This document shows positions 28,377-37,553 of a stretch of 64,000 nt of DNA, in pieces; within the stretch, counting starts at the first letter, position 1, and the number at the start of each line of letters is the position of its first letter. A program made the position numbers and the translations under genes. Under the pieces are notes generated by a model. The model saw only the letters and a list, made by a program, of their open reading frames with translations, ran no database searches and was not told the DNA's origin. The DNA is from Arcobacter defluvii. Lineage in GTDB: Bacteria > Campylobacterota > Campylobacteria > Campylobacterales > Arcobacteraceae. The DNA lies in assembly GCF_013201725.1 (NCBI RefSeq), contig NZ_CP053835.1, positions 2,542,001 to 2,606,000 on the forward strand, written 5' to 3'.

Positions 28377-29404
28377 TATATTAATCCTCTCTCTTTTGCC
28401 ATATCTAATGCTAAGTCTTCAATCATATCTTCTTGTCCACCTACCATTCCTCTTCTTCCTAGTTCTAATAAAAGTGTTCTTGCATCAATTCCATATTTTT
28501 CTTCTGCACGTCTTGCAAATAATAAAAATGATGAGTAAACTCCAGCATATCCTAAAGTAATAGAATCTCTTGAAATTCTTGTAGGTTTTCCCATAATTGG
28601 TAATGCAATATCTTCAGCTGCATCTTCGATTTTATGTAAATCAATTCCTGTTTCAACACCCATTCTATTTAATACAGCAACTAAAACTTCAGTTGCAGTA
28701 TTTCCTGAACCTGCTCCAAAACCAGCAAGTGAAGCATCAATTCTAGTTGCTCCTGCTTCAATAGCAGCAAGTGAGTTTGCAACACCCATTGACATATTGT
28801 TATGACCATGAAAACCTAACTCAATATCATCACCAAACTCTTTTTTAAGAATTGATATTCTTGCACTTACATCATCAGGTAACATATATCCAGCTGAATC
28901 CGTTGCATAGATAGTTTTTGCTCCATAAGAAACCATTTTTGCTGCTTCTTGAAGTAATTTTTCAGGAGTTACCATATGTGCCATCATCAAAAATCCAACT
29001 GTATCAAGTCCCATAGAAACAGCAGCTTTTATATGTTGAGCTGAAACATCTGCTTCTGTACAATGAGTTGCAACTCTAACAGTTGAAATACCTTTTTTAA
29101 CAGCTCTTTCTAAATCTTTTACAATTCCAATTCCAGGAAGTAAAAGAGCAGAAACTTTTGCATTTTTTACATTTGAAACCGCACATTCAATCCACTCTTC
29201 ATCAGTATGTAAACCATATCCATAATTTAAAGATGAACCACCAAGTCCATCACCATGAGTTACTTCAATCATAGGAACACCAGCTTCATCCATAGCTTTA
29301 GACATCGCAGCCATTTGGTCTAATGTAAATTGATGTCTAATAGAGTGCATACCATCTCTTAAAGACATATCATGAATTGTTACTTTTTTACCTTTTAAAT
29401 TCAT
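28376..29404 (-). CDS. dmpG: 4-hydroxy-2-oxovalerate aldolase
   Basis: A 342-residue class II aldolase of the HMG-CoA-lyase-like TIM-barrel family that cleaves 4-hydroxy-2-oxovalerate to pyruvate and acetaldehyde, channelling acetaldehyde to DmpF. Motifs: [16 protein letters not shown] near residue 8 (catalytic Arg and metal-binding Asp), [18 protein letters not shown] near 193 (metal-binding HxH). The ATG at 29404 is chosen since AAAGGAGAA precedes it; the frame remains open upstream to 29443. It starts one base after the dmpF stop. Confidence 0.95.
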   Translation of the reverse strand: MNLKGKKVTIHDMSLRDGMHSIRHQFTLDQMAAMSKAMDEAGVPMIEVTHGDGLGGSSLNYGYGLHTDEEWIECAVSNVKNAKVSALLLPGIGIVKDLERAVKKGISTVRVATHCTEADVSAQHIKAAVSMGLDTVGFLMMAHMVTPEKLLQEAAKMVSYGAKTIYATDSAGYMLPDDVSARISILKKEFGDDIELGFHGHNNMSMGVANSLAAIEAGATRIDASLAGFGAGSGNTATEVLVAVLNRMGVETGIDLHKIEDAAEDIALPIMGKPTRISRDSITLGYAGVYSSFLLFARRAEEKYGIDARTLLLELGRRGMVGGQEDMIEDLALDMAKERGLI

Positions 29405-29405
29405 G

Positions 29406-30290
29406 TTATTCTCCTTTGATTTTTTCAGCCATTTTTTCTGCAATGTTTGTTGCAGCTGCTGTGATAATGTCTAAGTTACCTGCATATTTTGGTAAATAAT
29501 CTCCTAATCCTTCAACTTCTAAGTAAATAGAAACTTTTTTACCATCAAAAATTGGTCCATTTTTTAGTTTATATCCTGGTACAAATTGTTGTACTTTTTT
29601 TACCATTTCATGAACTGATTTAGTAATTGCTTCTTTATTTGGTTGGGCAACTGTTTGACAATGAACAGTATCTCTCATCATAAGTGGAGGCTCTGCTGGA
29701 TTTAAAATAATAATAGCTTTACCTTTTTTTACATTTCCAACTTTTTCAATTCCTAATTTTGTAGTTTCTGTAAACTCATCAATATTTGCACGAGTTCCAG
29801 GACCTGCTGATTTAGATGCAACTGTTGCAATAATCTCTGCATAATCAACTGCTTGAACAGAAGATACAGCAGCAACCATAGGAATAGTTGCTTGTCCACC
29901 ACAAGTTACCATGTTTACGTTTTGTGTATTTTGTGCTAATAATTCATCAATATTCACAGAAGGTACACAAAATGGTCCAATAGCTGCTGGTGTTAAATCT
30001 ATAACTTTAACTCCAAGTTCAGCTAATTTTCTATTATTTTCACCATGAACATAAGCTGATGTTGCATCAAAAGCAATTTTTACCCCATCTTCTTTGATAA
30101 AAGGAAGTAATCCATCAACACCTTCATGTGTTATTTTCATTCCAGCTTCTTTTGCTTTTTTTAATCCATCTGAATCAGGGTCAATTCCAACCATCCATAA
30201 AGGATTTAAAATCTTACTTCTTTGAAGTTTATACATTAAATCTGTTCCAATATTACCAGACCCAATTAAAGCACAATTAATTTTTTCCAT
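29406..30290 (-). CDS. dmpF: Acetaldehyde dehydrogenase (acylating)
   Basis: A 294-residue enzyme that oxidises acetaldehyde to acetyl-CoA with NAD and CoA, in a tight complex with the aldolase DmpG. NAD-binding motif [13 protein letters not shown] near residue 6, catalytic Cys in [14 protein letters not shown] near 125, and [14 protein letters not shown] near 155. The ATG at 30290 is preferred over an upstream in-frame start at 30335 because AAGGATT precedes it and the Rossmann strand begins immediately. Confidence 0.95.
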   Translation of the reverse strand: MEKINCALIGSGNIGTDLMYKLQRSKILNPLWMVGIDPDSDGLKKAKEAGMKITHEGVDGLLPFIKEDGVKIAFDATSAYVHGENNRKLAELGVKVIDLTPAAIGPFCVPSVNIDELLAQNTQNVNMVTCGGQATIPMVAAVSSVQAVDYAEIIATVASKSAGPGTRANIDEFTETTKLGIEKVGNVKKGKAIIILNPAEPPLMMRDTVHCQTVAQPNKEAITKSVHEMVKKVQQFVPGYKLKNGPIFDGKKVSIYLEVEGLGDYLPKYAGNLDIITAAATNIAEKMAEKIKGE

Positions 30291-30300
30291 ACATAATCCT

Positions 30301-31089
30301 TTATACAAATCTACACGAAGCAGAACCAATTCCACCTATATTTATAGTCATATTATCACCTGGTTTTATTGTTACCATTGCACATAAAGCACCTGATAAG
30401 ATAACTTCTCCAGCTTTTAAACCAACACCAAAAGAACCAAGCGTATTTGCAAGCCAAGCAACTGCATTTACTGGACTTCCAAGTGCTGCTGCACCAGCAC
30501 CTGTATGTAATAACTCACCATTACACTCTAAAGTTATTCCACAAGTTGTCAAATCAACATCTCTTGGATCAACACCTTTTCCACCAAATACAATATATCC
30601 ACAAGAAGCATTATCAGCAACTGTATCTTGAATTTTTATTTTCCAATCTTTGATTCTTGAATCAACTATTTCAAAACAAGGCATTACAAATTTTGTAACT
30701 CTTAAAACATCAGCTGTTGTAACACCTGGTCCCATTAAATCTTCTTTTAAAACAAAAGCTATCTCACCTTCTGCTTTTGGTTGAATCATCCCATTTGTTA
30801 CATTTATCTCATCACCATCAGAATAAATCATATCAGATAAAAGGTATCCAAAATCTGGTTGATGAACACCTAACATATCCATAACTACTTTTGAAGTAAC
30901 TCCTATTTTTTTACCAATAATTTTTGAATTATCATCTTCCATTCTTCTTTTTAAAAAATGATGTTGTATTGCATAAGCATCTTCAATTGTTGCATCTGTT
31001 TCTCTAGAACTTATTGGGTCAATTGCATAATTTCCCTTTAATGCTTCGTATAATTCATTTCCATATTTTTCTATTTTATCTTTTGTCAT
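30301..31089 (-). CDS. dmpE: 2-hydroxypenta-2,4-dienoate hydratase
   Basis: A 262-residue hydratase that adds water to 2-hydroxypenta-2,4-dienoate to form 4-hydroxy-2-oxovalerate. It is paralogous to DmpH in the same operon; family motifs include [40 protein letters not shown] (metal-ligand Glu) and [20 protein letters not shown]. It lies directly between dmpC and dmpF, the position of dmpE in Pseudomonas, which decides the assignment. Confidence 0.9.
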   Translation of the reverse strand: MTKDKIEKYGNELYEALKGNYAIDPISSRETDATIEDAYAIQHHFLKRRMEDDNSKIIGKKIGVTSKVVMDMLGVHQPDFGYLLSDMIYSDGDEINVTNGMIQPKAEGEIAFVLKEDLMGPGVTTADVLRVTKFVMPCFEIVDSRIKDWKIKIQDTVADNASCGYIVFGGKGVDPRDVDLTTCGITLECNGELLHTGAGAAALGSPVNAVAWLANTLGSFGVGLKAGEVILSGALCAMVTIKPGDNMTINIGGIGSASCRFV

Positions 31090-31103
31090 TTTTTATCCAA
31101 TTC

Positions 31104-32561
31104 TTACATTTTTATACAAATATTTTTTAATTCTGTATAGAATTCAAGTGAATGATGTCCACCTTCTCTTCCAATTCCTGAAGCTTTCATACCACCAAAT
31201 GGTGTTCTTAAATCTCTTAAGAACCAAGAATTTATCCATACAATTCCAGAATCAATCTGACTTGCAACTCTGTGAGCTTTATCTAAATTTTCAGTAAAAA
31301 TTGTAGAAGCTAATCCATATTTTGTATCATTTGCCATTCTAATTGCATCTTCTTCTATATCAAAAGGAGTTATATGACAACAAGGTCCAAATACCTCTTG
31401 TTGAACAACTGTTGCACTTTCTGGAAGTCCAGTCCAAATAGTTGGCTCAACCCAGAATCCATTTGATAAAGCACCTTCCATTTTAGGAGCACCACCACCT
31501 AAAACTACATTTGCACCCTCTTTTTTAGCAATTTCATAAAACTCTAAAACTTTATCTCTATGAGCTGCACTTACAAGTGGTCCCATATCAACTGATTCAT
31601 CGTGTTGAACACCAAGTTTTAACTTACTTGCTGATTCTTTTAATTTTGCAACAAATTCGTCAAAAATAGGTCTTTGAACATAAACTCTTTCAGTTCCTAA
31701 ACATACTTGTCCAGAATTTGCAAAACAAGATCTTGTTGTTTCATGTACTGCTTTTTGCATATCACAATCTGCAAAAATAATTGCTGGATTTTTACCACCA
31801 AGTTCTAAAGATACATCTCTTACACCAACAGAACAAGCTTTCATAATCATCTCACCTGTTACAGTTTCACCTGTAAATGTAATTGCATCAATATCTTTAT
31901 GAGCTGTTAGTAAGTTTCCTGTAATACTTCCTTTTCCTTGAACAACATTATAAGCACCTGCTGGAACTCCAACTTTACTCATAACTTCCCCTAGGAGTGA
32001 AGTTGTTGTAGGAGTAACTTGTGATGGTTTAACTACAACTGAGTTTCCACAAGCCATAGCAGGACCTACTTTCCAAGTCATAAGTAATAATGGTAAATTC
32101 CAAGGAGAAATAACAGCAATTACACCTTTTGGTTTTCTCATAGAATAATTCAACATTTTTTTGCCATCAGGAGTATCTGCTCTATATGCTTCATCTGCAT
32201 AAGATTTCATAGTATCAGCAAATACTTTGAAATTTGCTCCACCTCTTGGAATATCAATATGTCTTGCAATTGAGTATGGTTTTCCAGTATCTAAACACTC
32301 TGCTTCTAAAAAATCATCAAATCTTCTATTAATTTCATCTGCAACTTCATACATCAAAGCAACTCTATCATTTAACTTCATTTGTCCCCATTCACCTGTA
32401 AGTGCTGCCTTTGCTGCTGCAACTGCTGCATTTACTTCTGCTTCTCTTCCTAGTGCAACTTTAGAGATTAGTTCTGCTGTTGCTGGGTTAAAGTTATCAA
32501 AAAACTCACCACATTGTGAGTCTATAAATTGTCCGTTTATATAGTGTTGTACTTTTTTCAT
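31104..32561 (-). CDS. dmpC: 2-hydroxymuconic semialdehyde dehydrogenase
   Basis: A 485-residue NAD-dependent aldehyde dehydrogenase that oxidises the ring-cleavage product 2-hydroxymuconic semialdehyde to 2-hydroxymuconate. It has the typical ALDH motifs: ISPWNLPLLLMTWKVGPAMACGN near 152, LELGGKNPAIIFA near 253 (general-base Glu), and SGQVCLGTERVYVQ near 285 (catalytic Cys). The ending IGREGGHHSLEFYTE is typical for this subgroup. The start codon overlaps the stop of the GlcG-like gene (TAATG). Confidence 0.93.
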   Translation of the reverse strand: MKKVQHYINGQFIDSQCGEFFDNFNPATAELISKVALGREAEVNAAVAAAKAALTGEWGQMKLNDRVALMYEVADEINRRFDDFLEAECLDTGKPYSIARHIDIPRGGANFKVFADTMKSYADEAYRADTPDGKKMLNYSMRKPKGVIAVISPWNLPLLLMTWKVGPAMACGNSVVVKPSQVTPTTTSLLGEVMSKVGVPAGAYNVVQGKGSITGNLLTAHKDIDAITFTGETVTGEMIMKACSVGVRDVSLELGGKNPAIIFADCDMQKAVHETTRSCFANSGQVCLGTERVYVQRPIFDEFVAKLKESASKLKLGVQHDESVDMGPLVSAAHRDKVLEFYEIAKKEGANVVLGGGAPKMEGALSNGFWVEPTIWTGLPESATVVQQEVFGPCCHITPFDIEEDAIRMANDTKYGLASTIFTENLDKAHRVASQIDSGIVWINSWFLRDLRTPFGGMKASGIGREGGHHSLEFYTELKNICIKM

Positions 32562-32983
32562 TATTTTAATCCTATTTTTTCAATTGCATATTTTGCACAT
32601 ATAATATCTTCTTCTTCAGTTCCACCTGAAACACCAATAGCTCCAACTTTAATACCATTTTCAAAAATCGGCATCCCTCCTCCAAAAGGAATTAACCTCT
32701 GTCTATTTGAAAATCCATGTTCCAAATGAGGCATACTTTTAAAAATTGTAGTCCATTGAGCTGTATCAAATCCAAAACTAGCACTTGTATAAGCCTTATC
32801 TTTAGCAATATCTATTGAATGAATAAATGAATTTTCCATTCTAATAAAAGCCATTTCTAAACCTTTATTATCAGTAACTGAAACACTTATCGCTATATTT
32901 AACTCTTCTGCTTTTTCAATAGCACTAAGACAAGCCGTAAAGGCTGCTTGTCTTGATATAGTTTTTTCAACTATAGTATTCAT
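32561..32983 (-). CDS. GlcG/HbpS family (DUF336) protein
   Basis: A 140-residue protein with the family pattern: AFTACLSAIEKAEELNIAISVSVTDNKGLEMAFIRM, the helical KAYTSASFG segment, and a C-terminal glycine-rich FGGGMPIF...VGAIGVSGGTEEEDIICA. Members bind heme or small ligands and recur in aromatic and glycolate catabolic operons; the function there is unknown. It sits between catechol dioxygenase and the dehydrogenase, an insertion relative to the classical dmp order, and may protect or reactivate the dioxygenase or bind an intermediate (speculative). Confidence 0.8.
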   Translation of the reverse strand: MNTIVEKTISRQAAFTACLSAIEKAEELNIAISVSVTDNKGLEMAFIRMENSFIHSIDIAKDKAYTSASFGFDTAQWTTIFKSMPHLEHGFSNRQRLIPFGGGMPIFENGIKVGAIGVSGGTEEEDIICAKYAIEKIGLK

Positions 32984-32995
32984 TTAAAATCCTAA

Positions 32996-33940
32996 TTATT
33001 TATAAGCTGAAAGTGTATATGCTGTTGTAAAAGCACCATTTTCTTGACCTGTATGGTAAAAAATTCCTCTCCATAACTCATCTTCTGTCCATGTAATAGT
33101 TGGCATATCAGGTTGCATTAAATATCCAAGTCCTGCAAATGTTTCAAGTCTATGTCCTGATGGGTCAAAGAAATAAATAGTTTCTCCTCTTGTAATTCCA
33201 TGTCTTTGAGGTGTCACGTCAATTTTTACATTATGCATAGCCATAACATCTGCTGCTCTTAAGATATCATTCCATCCATCTAAGAAAAAGGCAAAGTGAT
33301 GCATACCAATTTCTGGACCTGCAACAAATGCAACATCATGGGGAGTTGAAGTTCTTGACAACCAAGTTGCAGCTTGTAATGAACCATTTGGTCCAACTGT
33401 CACTTGTTCTGCTAAATCAAACTCTAGAACTTCTTGAAAAAACTTAGTTGAAGCCATAACCCCTTCTGGTCCTTGGCACATTAATAAAACATGATCAATC
33501 CAATGGGCTTTTATTCCTCTACCTTCAAAAGGCCAAGGTCTTGGATTTGTTGAACCAACATCTTTACCTAAAAAAGTTTTATGAGCATACAAGTTAAATT
33601 CATGTCCACTTGGAGCATTAAATTTTAGAACTCTTCCACATTCAACAATAGTTCCTTCTGGTAAAATTTCAGTTTCAATTCCATATGCTTCGATTTTTTC
33701 TTTTAAATCATCAATATCTGAATCATTTTTTACTTTATAAGCTACACGATTAAATGTTGCTTCATCACTTGGTCTTAAAATCAAGCTATATTTATCCCAC
33801 TCATCCCAGCATTTCAAATACAATGTACCATCACTATCTTCTCTAGTTATATTCATTCCCATAATATTTACATAATATTCTCTAGATACGTTTATATCAA
33901 GTACGTTTATATCAATATGTCCTATTCTCATAATTCCCAT
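32996..33940 (-). CDS. dmpB: Catechol 2,3-dioxygenase
   Basis: An extradiol ring-cleavage dioxygenase of 314 residues (XylE/DmpB type I) opening catechol between C2 and C3 with Fe(II). It consists of two vicinal-oxygen-chelate modules. The Fe ligands are visible: His in KAHWIDHVLLM near 149, His in GMHHFAFFLDGW near 214, and Glu in GHRLETFAG near 266. The ATG at 33940 has AAGGA upstream. It follows the ferredoxin gene by 20 bases. Confidence 0.95.
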   Translation of the reverse strand: MGIMRIGHIDINVLDINVSREYYVNIMGMNITREDSDGTLYLKCWDEWDKYSLILRPSDEATFNRVAYKVKNDSDIDDLKEKIEAYGIETEILPEGTIVECGRVLKFNAPSGHEFNLYAHKTFLGKDVGSTNPRPWPFEGRGIKAHWIDHVLLMCQGPEGVMASTKFFQEVLEFDLAEQVTVGPNGSLQAATWLSRTSTPHDVAFVAGPEIGMHHFAFFLDGWNDILRAADVMAMHNVKIDVTPQRHGITRGETIYFFDPSGHRLETFAGLGYLMQPDMPTITWTEDELWRGIFYHTGQENGAFTTAYTLSAYK

Positions 33941-33960
33941 TTTCTATCCTTTATTATAAA

Positions 33961-34269
33961 TTAATTGCCTATTGTATAAAGCTGTGTTTTTGGTTTTGAA
34001 ATAAACTCAATTTCCATATCACTTTTTGGAAAAGTTCTACAAGCTAAAACTATATTAGAATCTTCTTCCTCTTCTGAAATATGTTTTCTATTCATTTTCG
34101 TTTTTTCATAATCACCATTATGTACCAAAATCTTACAAACACCACAAGCACCATTATGGCATCCTCTTGGTACAAGATCTGTACAAACAGATAATGAACT
34201 CATAAGATTTTTATCCTCACTACAAGATCTCTCTTTATCTTTATTTTTCACTAAGATATTATGCTTCAC
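33961..34269 (-). CDS. dmpQ: Plant-type 2Fe-2S ferredoxin (XylT/DmpQ-like)
   Basis: A 102-residue ferredoxin with the cluster motif CHNGACGVC near residues 37-45 and a fourth cysteine in VLACRTF near 78, the plant-type spacing. In Pseudomonas, DmpQ/XylT reactivates catechol 2,3-dioxygenase by reducing oxidised iron. Its position as first gene of the operon, directly before the dioxygenase gene, fits. The residues between (DYEKTKMNRKHISEEEEDSN) are typical of this group. Confidence 0.9.
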   Translation of the reverse strand: MKHNILVKNKDKERSCSEDKNLMSSLSVCTDLVPRGCHNGACGVCKILVHNGDYEKTKMNRKHISEEEEDSNIVLACRTFPKSDMEIEFISKPKTQLYTIGN

Positions 34270-34353
34270 AAATATCCTTTTATTTAAATTTACAACAAAG
34301 TTGAAACTATCAAAATTGCTGTGCGAAGTAAAAGTTACCTTTTAACTATTTGA

Positions 34354-34386
34354 ACTTTACTTTAAAAAATTCGCAGATTAATCGCA
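34354..34386 (-). promoter_or_regulatory. Phenol-regulon promoter 3 (meta-cleavage operon)
   Basis: Minus strand: TGCGA (34386-34382), 6 bp, TGCGA (34375-34371), 11 bp, TAAAGT (34359-34354). Both half-sites are perfect. The leader to the dmpQ ATG is about 80 bases and shows no clear structure. It drives at least ten genes down to the AEC transporter. Confidence 0.75.
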
Positions 34387-34410
34387 AAAAATAAGATTTT
34401 ATAAAAATTG

Positions 34411-34446
34411 GAAAAAGAAAGGGAAAAGAAAGATATCTTTCCCTTT
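34411..34446 (-). terminator. Terminator of mdh
   Basis: Stem AAAGGGAAA / TTTCCCTTT (34418-34426 with 34438-34446) just after the mdh stop. On the minus strand it is followed by CTTTCTTTTTCC, a pyrimidine-rich tract. It separates mdh from the meta-cleavage operon promoter. Confidence 0.7.
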
Positions 34447-34449
34447 AAT

Positions 34450-35391
34450 TCATTGGTTTAAGCTATTTTCTTTTAGTTTTTTTATTAGAGTTTTTACTGA
34501 ATTAACAGAATTATTAAAGTCAATTTTTTCTTGTTTAGAGAGTTTTTTTTCAATTATTTCTTCAGCACCATTTTTGCCTAAAACTATAGGGACACCTGTT
34601 ACTACATTTTCGTATCCATATTCACCTTGTAACTCAATAGCACAAGGATAAGTAAGTTTTTTGTCTTTTAAAATCGATTCTACCATAAGTACAGTTGCTT
34701 GAGCAGGAGCATAATAAGCAGATCCTGTTTGTAATAATTTTACTATTTCTATTCCCCCATTTCTGGTTTTTTGAATAATGTTCTTTATCTCATTTTCATT
34801 TAAAACCTCATCTAAAGGAACGCCATCTACTTTTGTCTCTTTTATAAGAGGAACCATATCATCACCATGACCACCTAATACCATGGCTTCTATTTTTTTA
34901 TATCCAATTTTCTCTTTTATAAAATATGCCATCCTTGAACTATCTAAAATTCCAGCCATTCCTAAGACTTTATTTCTTGGAAAATTAGAAGCTTTAAGTG
35001 CTGAATAAACCATAGCATCAAGTGGATTTGAAACAATTACTAAAATTGCATCTTTATTATATTTAGCTACATTTTGAACTATTAAATTCATAATTTTTGC
35101 ATTTGTAAATAGTAAATCATCTCTACTCATACCAGGTTTTCTTGCAATTCCTGCTGTTATTACGACAATATCACAATCTTTAAATTTTTCATCACTATGT
35201 ACTGCTTCAATTATTGTTTTTGAATTTACTGAACTAATTGCCTGCGAAATATCAAGTGCAATTGCTTTTGTAAAATCTTCTCTTAAATCTTTTAATAAAA
35301 TTTTATTACATATATTTTTTAATGCTAAATTATAAGCAATAGAAGAACCAACATTACCAATACCAACGATTCCAACTTTTTTGTATCCCAA
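34450..35391 (-). CDS. mdh: Malate dehydrogenase (LDH-like type)
   Basis: A 313-residue NAD-dependent malate dehydrogenase of the LDH-like group. NAD motif GIVGIGNVGSSIAY near residue 7, substrate loop TAGIARKPGMSRDDLL near 89 (Arg-Lys-Pro, as in MDH, not the Gln of LDH), SNPLDAM near 121, and the catalytic His in VLGGHGDDMVPL near 171. It would oxidise malate to oxaloacetate, raising the capacity to consume acetyl-CoA made from phenol. It carries phenol-regulon promoter 4. Confidence 0.92.
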   Translation of the reverse strand: MGYKKVGIVGIGNVGSSIAYNLALKNICNKILLKDLREDFTKAIALDISQAISSVNSKTIIEAVHSDEKFKDCDIVVITAGIARKPGMSRDDLLFTNAKIMNLIVQNVAKYNKDAILVIVSNPLDAMVYSALKASNFPRNKVLGMAGILDSSRMAYFIKEKIGYKKIEAMVLGGHGDDMVPLIKETKVDGVPLDEVLNENEIKNIIQKTRNGGIEIVKLLQTGSAYYAPAQATVLMVESILKDKKLTYPCAIELQGEYGYENVVTGVPIVLGKNGAEEIIEKKLSKQEKIDFNNSVNSVKTLIKKLKENSLNQ

Positions 35392-35420
35392 AATAATAAC
35401 TCCTAAAAAAATTATTTACC

Positions 35421-35453
35421 ATTTTATATAAAAAACTTCGCAAAATATTCGCA
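35421..35453 (-). promoter_or_regulatory. Phenol-regulon promoter 4 (mdh)
   Basis: Minus strand: TGCGA (35453-35449), 6 bp, TGCGA (35442-35438), 11 bp, TAAAAT (35426-35421), 29 bases before the mdh ATG. It lies in the divergent region shared with kinase 1, whose own -10 is at 35481-35486. Confidence 0.75.
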
Positions 35454-35477
35454 TCATTTAACAAAAAAAAATTTCTG

Positions 35478-35486
35478 TGTTATAAT
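35478..35486 (+). promoter_or_regulatory. Extended -10 promoter of kinase 1/regulator 1
   Basis: TGT-TATAAT at 35478-35486, an extended -10 about 17 bases before the kinase ATG, with AAAGGTGG as ribosome site. It has no half-site on its own strand, suggesting basal expression of the regulatory genes. Confidence 0.6.
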
Positions 35487-35503
35487 CAACAAAAGGTGGT
35501 AAA

Positions 35504-36787
35504 ATGATAAAATTTGACTTTTTTTTAAATACAAATAAAATGGCAAAAAGGTTCTCTATAACCTATATTTTTACAGGTTTATTAGGAGTAATTTTTTTAG
35601 ATAAATTCATAAAAATCTATTTAGAAAATAATTCTATTTCTTTAAATAGTATCTTTACTTTTAATATATTTTTTATAATTTCCACAGGAATTATCATCTA
35701 TTTAACTATTAATCATATGCAAAAAGTTATAAAAAATGTAGAAGAAGCTTACAATGATTTAAAAGAAAAAGATAGATTAGCTCCATATGAATTTGCACTT
35801 GATCATTCAGTTGATGAAATACATTGGTTTACTCTTGAAGGAAAATTTATCTATGTAAATGAATCTACTTGTAAAAAAGATGGTTATACAAAAGAAGAGT
35901 TTGAAAATATGTATTTAGAAGATATTGACCCAAATTTCACAAGACAAACTTCACCTATATGTATGAATGAAATAAAAAATACTCCTAACTGGAGAATAGA
36001 ATCAACCCATAGAAGAAAAGATGGTTCTGTTTATCCTGTTGAAGTTTCAGGTCATGCCTTTACATATAATGGTAAAGAGTATATTTGTGCCTTTGCAAGA
36101 GATATGACTCAAAGAATAAAAAATAGAAATAAAATAACAACGATGAACGAAGAGTTACAAAAATCTCTAAAAGAAAAAGAGATTTTATTAAAAGAAATTC
36201 ACCATAGAGTAAAAAACAATATGGAAATTATCTCATCATTACTTAATATGCAAGCATATAAATCAGATGATAAAAAATTTAAAGATTCAATGAAAGAGAG
36301 CCGAAGTAAAATCCATGCAATGGCTTTAGTTCACGAGTTTTTATACCTGGGAGAGAATTTAGCTTATATAAATGTAAATGAATATATAGAAAAGTTACTA
36401 GAAGATATAAAAGAGTTATATATTTCACAAAATACTCATATAACAATAGATTTAAACCTCGATGTTATGGAGTTTTCAATAAATAGATGTATTCAAGTGG
36501 GAATGTTGTTACATGAGTTATGTGTAAATGCTTTAAAATATGCATTTAAAGAGGATAGAGATAATTTATTATGTGTTCATATGAAATTAATTGAAGATAA
36601 AATTCATATAAAAATCCGAGATAATGGAGATGGCTTAAAAAATATAAATTCCTTAGAAAAATCTGACTCAATCGGTATGCAATTAGTTCATTCCATAGTT
36701 GATTTTCAACTTCATGGAACTATAGAATTTAAAAATAATAAAGGCTTAGAGTGCAATATTATTTTTCCAAAGAAGGAGATAAAATGA
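35504..36787 (+). CDS. PAS-domain sensor histidine kinase 1 (HisKA_2 type)
   Basis: A 427-residue membrane kinase. Two membrane helices (about 19-40 and 50-69), a PAS domain (about 95-205, ending EYICAFARDMTQR), a HisKA_2 dimerisation domain with the phospho-acceptor region LLKEIHHRVKNNMEIISSLL (His 233/234) and an HATPase domain with N-box HELCVNALKYAF near 337 and G-box RDNGDG near 372. The periplasmic loop between the helices is only about 10 residues, so a signal is more likely sensed in the membrane or by PAS, as in other aromatic sensors with PAS. Its stop overlaps the regulator ATG (ATGA). Close paralog at 44922-46220. Confidence 0.88.
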   Translation: MIKFDFFLNTNKMAKRFSITYIFTGLLGVIFLDKFIKIYLENNSISLNSIFTFNIFFIISTGIIIYLTINHMQKVIKNVEEAYNDLKEKDRLAPYEFALDHSVDEIHWFTLEGKFIYVNESTCKKDGYTKEEFENMYLEDIDPNFTRQTSPICMNEIKNTPNWRIESTHRRKDGSVYPVEVSGHAFTYNGKEYICAFARDMTQRIKNRNKITTMNEELQKSLKEKEILLKEIHHRVKNNMEIISSLLNMQAYKSDDKKFKDSMKESRSKIHAMALVHEFLYLGENLAYINVNEYIEKLLEDIKELYISQNTHITIDLNLDVMEFSINRCIQVGMLLHELCVNALKYAFKEDRDNLLCVHMKLIEDKIHIKIRDNGDGLKNINSLEKSDSIGMQLVHSIVDFQLHGTIEFKNNKGLECNIIFPKKEIK

Positions 36788-37545
36788 ATAAAATTAAAAT
36801 TTTGATAGTAGAAGATGAACCTATAATTGCATTAAATTTAAAACAAGTATTAAGTGAGTTAGGTTATGAACCATATGGAATTTCAAATAATAGATGTAAT
36901 ACATTGAAACTTTTAAATGAAAAAAAAGAAATTCCTGATTTAATCCTAATGGATATATATTTACAAGGACCAACTACTGGTATTATGTTGGCAAAAGAGT
37001 TAAAAGAGACTTTAATAAATACTCCTGTTGTATTTTTAACAGCAAACTCAGAACTTGCAACTATAAAAGAGGCTTCTGAAACTTTAGCTTATGGATATTT
37101 AATTAAACCATATAAAAAAAGTCATCTACAAGCTGCTATTGAAATTGCTATAAAAAAAGCAGATGAAGATAAAAAAAATAGTTTAAATTTAGATGCAATT
37201 AAAAATATAAATAAATCTTTAGAACAACAACTTTTATTAGAGAATGAAACTAAATCAAGAACTGTAAAACTAAAATATGGATATTTATTTGATAAAGGAA
37301 AAGATGTTTTATATTTTGGTGATGAAGCTGTTACACTAACAAATAAAGAACTTGCTATTGTTAAAATATTATGTAAAACTCCAGGTCAAAATATATCTCA
37401 AGAACAAATAGAATATGCAATTTGGCAAGATGAACCAGCTGGATATGCTGCTTTTAGGACAGTTTTATTTAGATTAAGAAATAAGATTCATAAAGATTTG
37501 ATAATAAATCAAAAAAATATAGGATATAGAATAGAAATTTTATAA
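36784..37545 (+). CDS. Response regulator 1, winged-helix output
   Basis: A 253-residue regulator. Receiver domain 1-120 with the acidic pair E10-D11, phospho-acceptor Asp 57 (LILMDIYLQGPTTG), conserved Thr in VVFLTANSE and Lys in YLIKPYKKS. After a linker (about 125-160), the C-terminal OmpR-like winged helix (about 165-253) ends AGYAAFRTVLFRLRNKIHKDLIINQ..GYRIEIL. The ATG at 36784 overlaps the kinase stop and matches the family N-terminus (MNKIKILIVEDEP). I infer it binds the TGCGA-N6-TGCGA direct repeats found upstream of eight island promoters. Confidence 0.88.
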   Translation: MNKIKILIVEDEPIIALNLKQVLSELGYEPYGISNNRCNTLKLLNEKKEIPDLILMDIYLQGPTTGIMLAKELKETLINTPVVFLTANSELATIKEASETLAYGYLIKPYKKSHLQAAIEIAIKKADEDKKNSLNLDAIKNINKSLEQQLLLENETKSRTVKLKYGYLFDKGKDVLYFGDEAVTLTNKELAIVKILCKTPGQNISQEQIEYAIWQDEPAGYAAFRTVLFRLRNKIHKDLIINQKNIGYRIEIL

Positions 37546-37553
37546 AATTAATT

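Noticed and set aside
33888-33919. A 15-base tandem repeat (encoding DINVLDINV) near the start of the catechol dioxygenase gene
   Set aside because: The protein aligns in length with XylE-type enzymes from memory in this region, so there is no insertion; the repeat is probably chance similarity of Ile/Asp/Asn/Val codons.
34321-34327. A TGCGA in the dmpQ leader
   Set aside because: No partner at 11 bp and the wrong orientation for dmpQ; treated as chance.
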